Source: Novosphingobium naphthalenivorans NBRC 102051 (GTDB lineage Bacteria; Pseudomonadota; Alphaproteobacteria; Sphingomonadales; Sphingomonadaceae). From it: a DNA stretch of 64,000 nt. Of this stretch, positions 37,617 through 45,023 are shown piece by piece. A program made the translations under genes and the position numbers. The notes under the pieces were generated by a model, which was given only the letters and a program-made list of their open reading frames with translations, did no database searches and was not told the DNA's origin. The number at the start of each line of letters is the position of its first letter. Within the stretch, counting starts at the first letter, position 1. The DNA lies in NCBI RefSeq assembly GCF_001590985.1, contig NZ_BCTX01000012.1:18180-82179 (forward strand). Direction: 5' to 3'.

Positions 37617-37750
37617 TCACGCACCAAGGTCAGCCATTGCTCGCGCGGACCGGAACCGGGACCGGAAACGATCGGCCAGCCCCCGAGTTTCCTGTCCGCG
37701 CAACACACGCGCACCCGGCTTTCGTCCGTAATAATGTAAGCGGCCAGGTG

Positions 37751-37915
37751 ATGGTTATCGGCGCGGGTCCGACGGGCCTCGTTTGCGCGATTGCTCTCGC
37801 GCGTGCTGGGCGTCGCGCCCTCGTGCGCGCGTGGCATCGCAATGTCGGTATGCGATTTCATGCAGACTTCCGGAGGCTCGAGAATTGGAGCGATGAAGCG
37901 GATTTGTCGACCGCA
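37751..37915 (+). pseudogene. N-terminal remnant of a FAD/NAD(P)-dependent oxidoreductase
   Basis: From ATG 37751 the frame reads MVIGAGPTGLVCAIALARAG and RRALVRAWHRNVGMRFHAD then LENWSDEAD. This is a Rossmann FAD-binding start of the geranylgeranyl-reductase-like oxidoreductase type. Similarity ends near 37915, after which the frame runs on without recognisable features to 38116; the other 300 or so residues are missing. Nothing else is recognised in 37617-38123. It marks an old deletion between the ackA operon and the transporter gene. Confidence 0.65.
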
Positions 37916-38123
37916 AGAGACGTCATCAGGTTCGAGGTCCGCGCAAGCGATACGGAAAGGAACTGCGGTATTCACAAGGGCGAACGGATGGGTAGGGAGG
38001 TCAGAGGCAAGGATTATACAAAAAGCGAAAGCGAGCGCGCGCATCGGAATCGGGAATGGGGCGTTCGGTGTGAGGTACCAGACGGTTCACTGTCGCTCAT
38101 ATTCGCGGAAGGTTGATGATCGG

Positions 38124-39062
38124 ATGGCCTTTTATTGGGGCGCCGTGCGGCGAAGAGTGCACTGTGCTAACAAAATATCTACCGGTTCAATAATCAGGCT
38201 GCTTGCCGTGATGCTGCTCTGGGCGGGCTGTTTCCCGCTCATCACTATAGGTCTTGACCTGGCTCCTCACGTCGCCTTTGCAGCAATGCGCGCCGCAATT
38301 GCTGGACTGAGCCTCATTCTGCTGGCCATTTTGCTGCGCCGACCCCTGCCCCGCGATTTTCATACCTGGATTTTGATCACCACAGTAGGCTTTGGCTCAA
38401 CGACCCTTGGGTTTCTGGGCATGTTCCATGCCGCCGAATATGTTACGCCTGGTATTGCGACTGTCATCACCAATACGCAGCCACTTCTAACCGCGCTTCT
38501 CGCCCACGGTATCCTGCAAGAGCGGCTTTCCTTGAGTGGCAAGGCCGGCCTCGTGGTGGGCCTTCTTGGCGTCTTTGTCATTGCCTGGCCCGCTGTCGCT
38601 TCAGGCGATATGCCCAATTACCGCCTCGGTATTGCCTATGTTGCTCTTGCGGTAACCGGTGTTGCGCTAGGCAATATCGGCATCAAGCGCCTCACAGGCC
38701 GAGCCGATGGGCTTATCGCGATGGGATTTCAACTGTCAATCGGTGCAATTCCTCTGGCGCTTCTATCAACTACGACCGAAGATTTGGCTTCATTTTCCTG
38801 GTCGCTTGAATTTGCCGCGATTTTACTCACCTTGGCCGTATTGGGCACTTCAGTTGCATTTTGGCTCTGGTTTAGGGCGTTGGAACAGGTTGGCCTCACC
38901 AAGGCAAATGCCTTCACCTTTCTGGTACCGATCATCGGCCTCGCTATCGGTACGTCCCTGTTCGGCGAACGGCTCACATGGACACAGGCCGGAGGCGCCA
39001 TTCTGATTCTCGGCGGCATCCTTCTCGTGCAGCGAGCCAGCCACAGTGCTCCGCATGGTTAG
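38124..39062 (+). CDS. EamA/DMT-family transporter
   Basis: 312 residues from ATG 38124 with GGAAGG about 11 bases upstream; the long upstream frame is non-coding in appearance. Ten hydrophobic helices are arranged as two EamA repeats (first around LLAVMLLWAGCFPLITIGLD to VFVIAWPAV, second from YRLGIAYVALAVTG to GGILLVQRA). The DMT superfamily exports metabolites or drugs; the substrate is unknown. Base composition is less GC-rich than the flanking ackA and cardiolipin genes, suggesting a separate origin. Confidence 0.88.
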   Translation: MAFYWGAVRRRVHCANKISTGSIIRLLAVMLLWAGCFPLITIGLDLAPHVAFAAMRAAIAGLSLILLAILLRRPLPRDFHTWILITTVGFGSTTLGFLGMFHAAEYVTPGIATVITNTQPLLTALLAHGILQERLSLSGKAGLVVGLLGVFVIAWPAVASGDMPNYRLGIAYVALAVTGVALGNIGIKRLTGRADGLIAMGFQLSIGAIPLALLSTTTEDLASFSWSLEFAAILLTLAVLGTSVAFWLWFRALEQVGLTKANAFTFLVPIIGLAIGTSLFGERLTWTQAGGAILILGGILLVQRASHSAPHG

Positions 39063-39323
39063 CCGAACTAGGAGAGACTACAATAGAAAAACGACAATAT
39101 GGTGCGAACCTTGGAATTCTAATGATAATCCTAACGTTCGGCAGGCGTTCCCGACAATCCGGACCAGGAATGAAGCCGGTCTGATCGACGGCGGCGGCCC
39201 CACAATTGCTAGCGCGTTGGAAATCTGGACGCGCATACCAAGGGCAACTGTAATGGGGACGTGGATCATGCGTCTTTCCAAACAGCTAAATCATGACCTG
39301 ATGGCCTGAATGGGGTGCAAGAT

Positions 39324-39617
39324 ATGGACTACGAGAGACATGACCGGTCAACGGGCGCGAGGCCCAACAGTTCGACCTGGCGCATCGCGCTCGCCTTTGT
39401 CGCCTTCGCCGGAATCGCAGCATTCTTCCTTCTGGCCGAGCACCGGGCGCATATGCTCGGAATTCTTCCGTGGGTGCTACTGCTGCTGGCCTGTCCGCTG
39501 TTACATATGTTCATGCATGGTGGCCATGGCGGACATGGCGGGCACGCCCCTCTCGACCATGGAAGGGGTCGGCCCGGCACGGACACGGCAGCCGGTTCCG
39601 GCTCCCACCGCCACTGA
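39324..39617 (+). CDS. DUF2933 family small membrane protein
   Basis: 97 residues from ATG 39324 (GTG 39315 is in frame; GGGGTG precedes). Two close hydrophobic helices (ALAFVAFAGIAAFFLL and ILPWVLLLLACPLLHMF) are followed by a His/Gly-rich tail (MHGGHGGHGGH and a final HRH). DUF2933 proteins usually accompany copper or silver resistance genes and ICMT-like methyltransferases, as here, 15 bases ahead of the next gene. The tail probably binds metal. Confidence 0.8.
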   Translation: MDYERHDRSTGARPNSSTWRIALAFVAFAGIAAFFLLAEHRAHMLGILPWVLLLLACPLLHMFMHGGHGGHGGHAPLDHGRGRPGTDTAAGSGSHRH

Positions 39618-39632
39618 TCCGGAGGCAAGGCC

Positions 39633-40301
39633 ATGCACAGCGAAGCACCCGCATATGGGCTCTGGGGTCTGGCATTCGTGAATGCCGCGATCTTCATCTT
39701 TTTCGCATTCAGCTTCTTCAAACCGCAGACAAAGCGCGACTGGCGCTCGTTCAGCGCCTTCAGCGCCTTTCTCGTTGCTCTGTTCGCGGAAATGTATGGC
39801 TTCCCGCTGACCATCTATCTGCTCTCGGGGTGGCTCCAGAGCCGCTATCCGGAGGTGAACTGGTTCTCGCATGACGCCGGACACCTCCTCGAAGAACTGT
39901 TCGGGTGGCAGGCCAACCCCCATTTCGGGCCGTTTCATATTGCGAGCTTCGTTCTGATCGGAGGCGGCTTCTGGCTTATTTCGAGCGGTTGGGCCCGCCT
40001 CTACCGCGCGCAAAAGAACAATCTCCTCGCGACAGAAGGCATTTATTCCTATGTGCGGCATCCGCAATATGACGGGTTCATTCTCATCATGCTCGGGTTC
40101 CTGTTCCAATGGCCGACCGTGCTGACCCTCGCGATGTTCCCGGTCCTCACCTTCATGTATGTCCGCTTGGCGCGAAACGAAGAGCGCGAAGCGCTCGCGA
40201 CTTTCGGCGAAGAGTACCGCGCGTACATGAAGCGGGTTCCCGGATTTATCCCGACATGGTCAAAGCTCTCGTCCACCCATCATTCCAACCCGCCATCCTG
40301 A
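39633..40301 (+). CDS. Isoprenylcysteine carboxyl methyltransferase-like membrane protein (copy 1)
   Basis: 222 residues and about five helices. The C-terminal SAM-binding signature of the ICMT/PEMT fold is clear: LATEGIYSYVRHPQYDGF, then RNEEREALATFGEEYRAYMKRVPGFIP. The N-terminal block AEMYGFPLTIYL is shared with the paralogue at 63339. Bacterial members methylate unknown lipids or small molecules rather than prenylated proteins. It is operonic with DUF2933, a pairing typical of heavy-metal islands. Confidence 0.88.
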   Translation: MHSEAPAYGLWGLAFVNAAIFIFFAFSFFKPQTKRDWRSFSAFSAFLVALFAEMYGFPLTIYLLSGWLQSRYPEVNWFSHDAGHLLEELFGWQANPHFGPFHIASFVLIGGGFWLISSGWARLYRAQKNNLLATEGIYSYVRHPQYDGFILIMLGFLFQWPTVLTLAMFPVLTFMYVRLARNEEREALATFGEEYRAYMKRVPGFIPTWSKLSSTHHSNPPS

Positions 40302-40404
40302 GAGCACGAGTACCCTTGGCGGGGACGATTATTATGGGTCGAATTGTTATCGCGAAGGGCGGACCGAGGAAGTCCGCGCAAAGCCTGAAAGTGAAGAGGC
40401 GCAG

Positions 40405-41175
40405 ATGAGCATGAATGAAAAGGAGAAGCACTCCTATGCCGAGCAGCTTCGCGCGCTCCAGGTCGGGCTCAGCGCCCTGCAGCGGCAGATCATCGCCGAT
40501 GGCCGCAAATTGCTGATCATTTTCGAAGGAAGGGATGCGGCAGGCAAAGACGGGACGATCAAACGAATCGTCAAGCATCTCAGCCCACGCGAAACGCGCG
40601 TGGTCGCGCTGGGTCCACCGTCGGACCATGATCGCAGATCCTGGTATTTCCAGCGCTGGACGAGTCATCTCCCGGCTGCAGGAGAGATCGTTCTGTTCAA
40701 CCGCAGTTGGTATAACCGCGCTGGCGTCGAGCGGGTAATGGGATATTGCACAGACGCCGACTATGAGGAATTCATGGCGACCGTGCCGATGTTCGAGCAG
40801 CTTCTTGCCCATTGCGGCATCACATTGGTCAAATATTATCTCGATATCTCGAAGTCGGAGCAGAAAAAGCGCCTTGCGGCAAGACGGAAGGATCCCCTTA
40901 AACAGTGGAAGATCAGCCCGGTTGACGATGAAGCCACAAAGCGCTGGAACGCTTACAGCACGGCTCGCAACGAAATGCTTGCGCGCACGCACAGCATCGC
41001 CGCACCGTGGACCGTGGTTCGAGCCGACGACAAACATCACACGCGGCTTTCGCTGATCAGCGATTTGCTGAGCCGTCTCGGCGAAGCGTCACACGCCGAT
41101 CATCGCCTCCCCGATCCGAACGCCGTCTTCCTCTATGACAATGCTGCGCTGGAACAGGGTCTTATTGCACCGTGA
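40405..41175 (+). CDS. ppk2: Polyphosphate kinase 2
   Basis: 256 residues from ATG 40405, with GAAGAGG upstream. The PPK2 Walker A is FEGRDAAGKDGTIKRI (about residue 45), then ETRVVALGPPSDHDRRSWYFQRW, Walker B-like EIVLFNRSWYNRAGVERVMG and the lid KRLAARRKDPLKQWK. It is a single-domain PPK2 that transfers phosphate between polyphosphate and nucleotides; whether it acts on NDP or also NMP is not decided here. It would regenerate ATP or GTP from stored polyphosphate, fitting the AMP phosphorylase and acetate kinase genes of the same island. Confidence 0.94.
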   Translation: MSMNEKEKHSYAEQLRALQVGLSALQRQIIADGRKLLIIFEGRDAAGKDGTIKRIVKHLSPRETRVVALGPPSDHDRRSWYFQRWTSHLPAAGEIVLFNRSWYNRAGVERVMGYCTDADYEEFMATVPMFEQLLAHCGITLVKYYLDISKSEQKKRLAARRKDPLKQWKISPVDDEATKRWNAYSTARNEMLARTHSIAAPWTVVRADDKHHTRLSLISDLLSRLGEASHADHRLPDPNAVFLYDNAALEQGLIAP

Positions 41176-41403
41176 TGAGGACGATCCCATTAGCTTGGCT
41201 CTGTCAGCGCAGCGCGCACGTTCGCCGGCTGGTTCCGACCAGCGGAAGCGTTGTGGCCCGGCAAGAACGAAGCCATGCGTCGTGGCTACCTCAAAATGGT
41301 CTCGCCACGAACGCGGTCGACCATCTTCTCCCGGCAATGGCTATCCGTGCCGCAAGGGCTTGCTCCAGGTTGGCCTTCCCGCCCACAGCGAAGCAGGACT
41401 GAC

Positions 41404-42120
41404 ATGTGCTTCTCAGCCGAAGCCAGCTTCGCCGCCGCTACCGTGCTCCTGCCAGCCGGGCTCGCGAGCAGCTATATCGCATTCCGGACAGATCGCCGTT
41501 ATCTCGGAATCTGCGCCCTGCCCTTCCTGTTCGGCATCCAGCAGTTGTTCGAGGGCCTGGTCTGGACGTCCGGCTCTGCAAGCGATCCTGCGGCGGTCCA
41601 GCGCTTCACGCTTGCGTACATGTTCTTCTCCTGGCTGGCCTGGCCGGTCTGGGTGCCCTCGGCAATCTTCTTTCTCGAGCCGGTCCGCCGCAAACCGCTT
41701 TATCTCGGCTTTGCGGTCATGGGCGCGGTCCTAGGCGGAGGGCAATACCTGCCTTATCTTGTGCACGAAGACTGGATGTCCGTGACATTTCTTCCGCATG
41801 CGATTTCCTATGGCGGAATCATGCTGTTCGATTTTCTTGTCGCTCGCGAGCTTACCGTCGTCATCTATTTCACCGCGGTCATTTTGCCTCTGCTTCTCGC
41901 TTCGCGGCCCGAGGTTCGGATATTTGGACTTTTGGTCGCATTCGTATTTTTGGTGACCAATCTTTTTTTCCGGTTTGCATATATTTCGGTCTTCTGCTTT
42001 GGCGGCGCGCTGATGTCCCTGTATCTATTGGCGATGATCTGGTGGAAAGCTCGCGAGCCAGGCACCGATACGGCCGCCCACGAAACCGATGGGCCCGTGG
42101 CGGAGAAGTCTGCCGGATAA
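41404..42120 (+). CDS. DUF6629 family membrane protein
   Basis: 238 residues from ATG 41404 (upstream frame from 41251 unlikely). The characteristic start MCFSAEASFAAA is followed by about seven helices (for example FLFGIQQLFEGLVW, FTLAYMFFSWLAWPVWVPSA, IFGLLVAFVFLVTNLFF) and a short acidic tail. The family is widespread in soil bacteria without a known function. The 228 bases before it contain nothing recognised. Confidence 0.8.
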   Translation: MCFSAEASFAAATVLLPAGLASSYIAFRTDRRYLGICALPFLFGIQQLFEGLVWTSGSASDPAAVQRFTLAYMFFSWLAWPVWVPSAIFFLEPVRRKPLYLGFAVMGAVLGGGQYLPYLVHEDWMSVTFLPHAISYGGIMLFDFLVARELTVVIYFTAVILPLLLASRPEVRIFGLLVAFVFLVTNLFFRFAYISVFCFGGALMSLYLLAMIWWKAREPGTDTAAHETDGPVAEKSAG

Positions 42121-42554
42121 CGTGGCAAGGACACCTGAGAATGCGCTTGTGAAGCCGATTGCCGCTGTGCCTCTCAGCCCGAGTGCCGGCGACGCGGTTT
42201 GCGCCGTGGCCGTCATGCTTGGCCGGGAAGGCGCCATTATCGCGGCCAAGCACGGAGACCGGCCTCTCGCGGTTCGACTGGCAATATACCGAAGCGCCGT
42301 CAGCACGAAGGAGAGTCTCGTGGTCGCGCCAGCGGTAACGCCGAACCAAGGGAGGCCACTCGACGCTCTCCTTACCTATGGCGTTATCGTCAACGCAGCT
42401 GGCGTTCCGTCGCCGAGCAACCAATTGCAACGCTCTGACGATGTCGCGTATCCGTCGAGCTTTCCCGCAGGGCGCCGCTGTCGGCGAAAATCTCGCTCCA
42501 GATTGACGAATTGCGTAACATCGACGGAGGGAGATGTGACCAGAGCCGTTTGGC
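42121..42554. other. Region between the DUF6629 and cardiolipin synthase genes
   Basis: A plus-strand frame from GTG 42122 to 42568 (148 codons) looks partly protein-like at first (AVCAVAVMLGREGAIIA) but has no ribosome site, resembles no family I know and decays to Arg/Ser-rich sequence. An antisense frame also crosses it. It is left unassigned; it may be a degraded gene. Confidence 0.4.
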
Positions 42555-44021
42555 ATGGACCCCGATGAAAGGGAACTAACCGTGACAAATCTCGGTGCTA
42601 TCGACCCTCTCGGCCTTGGCTACATTGCGGTCGAATGGGCAATTCGGATTATAATGCTGGTGGTCGTGCCGTTCCGGCGCTCGCCCGAAGCCGCGCGCGG
42701 CTGGCTGCTTCTCGTCTTCTTCCTGCCGATCCCGGCGCTCGTTCTCTATCTGATAATCGGACGCCCCACCTATCCACGGTGGCGGAAGCGGCGGTTCGAG
42801 GCTGCCCAAGATCTCCTCGCCAGAGCCTCGCGCGAAATCAAACATTCGCAACATTGCTGTCGGCCAGACCTACCGGAACGCTTCTTGCCAGCCGCGCTTC
42901 TGATCGAACGGCTTGGCCAGTTCCCGACGCTCGGCAGCAATAGCGTTGAATTTCTATCGGACTATGACGGCATGGTCGACCGACTGGTCGCCGACATCGA
43001 GAACGCCGCCGACCATGTTCACATCCTGATGTATATGTTTGCCGACGATCTCACCGGCGGGCGAGTAGTCGATGCGCTGCTGCGGGCGGCTGAACGCGGC
43101 GTCGCATGCCGGGTATTGATCGACGCTCTGGGCTCGCGTCCCTGGGCGCGCCGCCTGAGACGGCGCCTCGCATCGGGCGGCGTCGAGATTGAACGCGCAC
43201 TTCCCGTCACCTTCTTCCAGCGGCGCTCAACGCGGGTCGACCTGCGCAATCACCGCAAGATCGTCATCATCGACGGGCGCTGCGGCTACATCGGCTCTCA
43301 GAATCTGATAGCGGCGGAGTTCTCTCCGGGTCTCGTCAACAGGGAACTTGTAGCGCGAACCAGCGGGCCGGTTGTACTCGAATTCCAGGCGGTGTTTGTC
43401 GCCGACTGGTTCCTCGAGACAGGGCGCGTACTGGACAGTCCAGCGCTCTTCCCCCATCACCATCCACGCGCCGGAGCCGTTGCCCAACTGTTACCCAGCG
43501 GTCCCGATTACCCCATATCCGGTGCAGAACGGCTGATCGTCGCGCTCGTCCATGGCGCTCGTCACCGCATCACGATCACCACACCCTATTTCATTCCCGA
43601 CGAGGCCTTGTTGAAGGCGCTGCAAACAGCAGTCCTGCGCGGCGTCGAGGTAAAACTTATATTATCGCGTGTTGCCGATCACCCCTTGGTCGGTCTTGCG
43701 CAGCGTTCCTATTATGACGAACTGCTGCGGGCCGGAGTCGCCATTCACCTATTCCATGATGGCTTTCTCCATGCCAAGCACCTCACCATCGACGACGAAA
43801 TCGCCGTTATCGGTTCAAGCAACATCGATATACGTTCCTTCCTGTTGAACGGTGAAGCCAGCTTGATCATCTACGATAGGACCGCGACTGCGGGCCTTCA
43901 GGCGGAACAGGCACTCAATATCGCGAGAGGCGAGCGCTTGGCACCGGAGCAATGGAGTCAGCGTCCGTTGCTCGCGAAGACTGTCGAGAATGTCGCCCGT
44001 TTGCTCAGTCCGCTTCTCTAA
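42555..44021 (+). CDS. cls: Cardiolipin synthase (phospholipase D family)
   Basis: 488 residues from ATG 42555; GTG 42582 is a close alternative with a better AAAGGGA site. Two N-terminal helices (AIRIIMLVVVPFRR; WLLLVFFLPIPALVLYLIIG) are followed by two HKD motifs, the first degenerate (NHRKIVIIDGRCGYIGSQN) and the second complete (LHAKHLTIDDEIAVIGSSN). Degenerate first HKDs occur in ClsA-type enzymes. It condenses phosphatidylglycerol to cardiolipin at the inner membrane. With the cfa, plsC and oleate hydratase genes it forms a membrane-lipid remodelling set. Confidence 0.92.
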   Translation: MDPDERELTVTNLGAIDPLGLGYIAVEWAIRIIMLVVVPFRRSPEAARGWLLLVFFLPIPALVLYLIIGRPTYPRWRKRRFEAAQDLLARASREIKHSQHCCRPDLPERFLPAALLIERLGQFPTLGSNSVEFLSDYDGMVDRLVADIENAADHVHILMYMFADDLTGGRVVDALLRAAERGVACRVLIDALGSRPWARRLRRRLASGGVEIERALPVTFFQRRSTRVDLRNHRKIVIIDGRCGYIGSQNLIAAEFSPGLVNRELVARTSGPVVLEFQAVFVADWFLETGRVLDSPALFPHHHPRAGAVAQLLPSGPDYPISGAERLIVALVHGARHRITITTPYFIPDEALLKALQTAVLRGVEVKLILSRVADHPLVGLAQRSYYDELLRAGVAIHLFHDGFLHAKHLTIDDEIAVIGSSNIDIRSFLLNGEASLIIYDRTATAGLQAEQALNIARGERLAPEQWSQRPLLAKTVENVARLLSPLL

Positions 44022-44066
44022 ATCGGCGGACCGCTCCCAGCGAAGAGAGAATAACATGCATCGACC

Positions 44067-44861
44067 CTATTCGACCAGCGATGCAGCCGCATGCACCGCC
44101 TGCATCTGCTGCTCGCCGTGGCGAGCGAAATCGGCCAGGCTCAACCCGGCCGGGATGAGGGAAAGATAGGTCACCGTAATCGTGCCCCGCCGTTTGCGAC
44201 GAGAAGCGACACCCCAGAACTTCCCCGAATCGACGACGACAGGCAAAGCCGGCGCGCCCAACCTCTTGTAGAGCAGATCGACGCCGCGCTTGAATTGGAT
44301 CGGTTCACTCGGACATCTGCGCGTTCCTTCCGGAAAGATCAGCACCGATCGCCCGTCGGCGAGCGCGGCAGTGCCCTCCTCTATCATCGTCCGAAGCGCC
44401 GCCGCACCGTCGGAACGGTCTATGATAATCATCGGCGACCGGCGCAGGAACCAACCCAGCACCGGGATTCGCAGCAGCTCTCGTTTCGCGATAATCGCGA
44501 CATCGGGAAACAGCACGAGCGCCGCCAGCGTCTCCCAGGTCGACTGATGGTTGCAGATGATGAGGCAGGGTTCATGCGGAATGTGGCCGCGCCCTTGTTC
44601 GACATAGTTGAGCCCGACGATCCAGGCGAGTTCGACAAGCACGCCCCGCGCCCAGATCCGCGTGAGCTTGCGGACAAGCCGTGGCGGCGAGCCGGCAAGC
44701 CACAAGAGCGGAATCACCGGCGCGAACAGCGCTGTCCATAGCGCCCACGCGAAATCGAAAATCCGGGACCGCAACGCCTCCACAGCATGGTTCGCACCGT
44801 CGCTCCACCGGCTGTATTGCTTGCCGGGAATCCTGCGCGGTCGAGCTCGTGTGCGATTCAC
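44067..44861 (-). CDS. plsC: Lysophospholipid acyltransferase (PlsC-like)
   Basis: 264 residues. A membrane segment (FAWALWTALFAPVIPLLWLA), the acyltransferase motif ICNHQSTWETL (NHxxxxE form), GWFLRRSPMIIIDRS and the IFPEGTRRCP motif are in order, ending VYLSLIPAGL-like. It transfers acyl groups to lysophosphatidic acid or a related lipid. It is convergent with cls (45-bp gap) and lies downstream of ppsA on the minus strand with a 162-bp gap holding nothing obvious. Confidence 0.9.
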   Translation of the reverse strand: MNRTRARPRRIPGKQYSRWSDGANHAVEALRSRIFDFAWALWTALFAPVIPLLWLAGSPPRLVRKLTRIWARGVLVELAWIVGLNYVEQGRGHIPHEPCLIICNHQSTWETLAALVLFPDVAIIAKRELLRIPVLGWFLRRSPMIIIDRSDGAAALRTMIEEGTAALADGRSVLIFPEGTRRCPSEPIQFKRGVDLLYKRLGAPALPVVVDSGKFWGVASRRKRRGTITVTYLSLIPAGLSLADFARHGEQQMQAVHAAASLVE

Positions 44862-45023
44862 GTCGATATACCTTCATCGTCCGCGTGGTGGACGCTTGCT
44901 CCCCAGGGCGCCGAGGTCTGTGGGATTCGTGCAGAGAGCGATCCGACACTGCTGCACGATCCAGAACGCCAAGCCGTTGGGCAGCGCAGGGTGAGTTCGC
45001 CCGCAGAGGGTCATGGCCTCATT

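Noticed and set aside
41879..42556. A 225-residue minus-strand frame
   Set aside because: It overlaps the end of the DUF6629 gene antisense and has no recognised motif or ribosome site.
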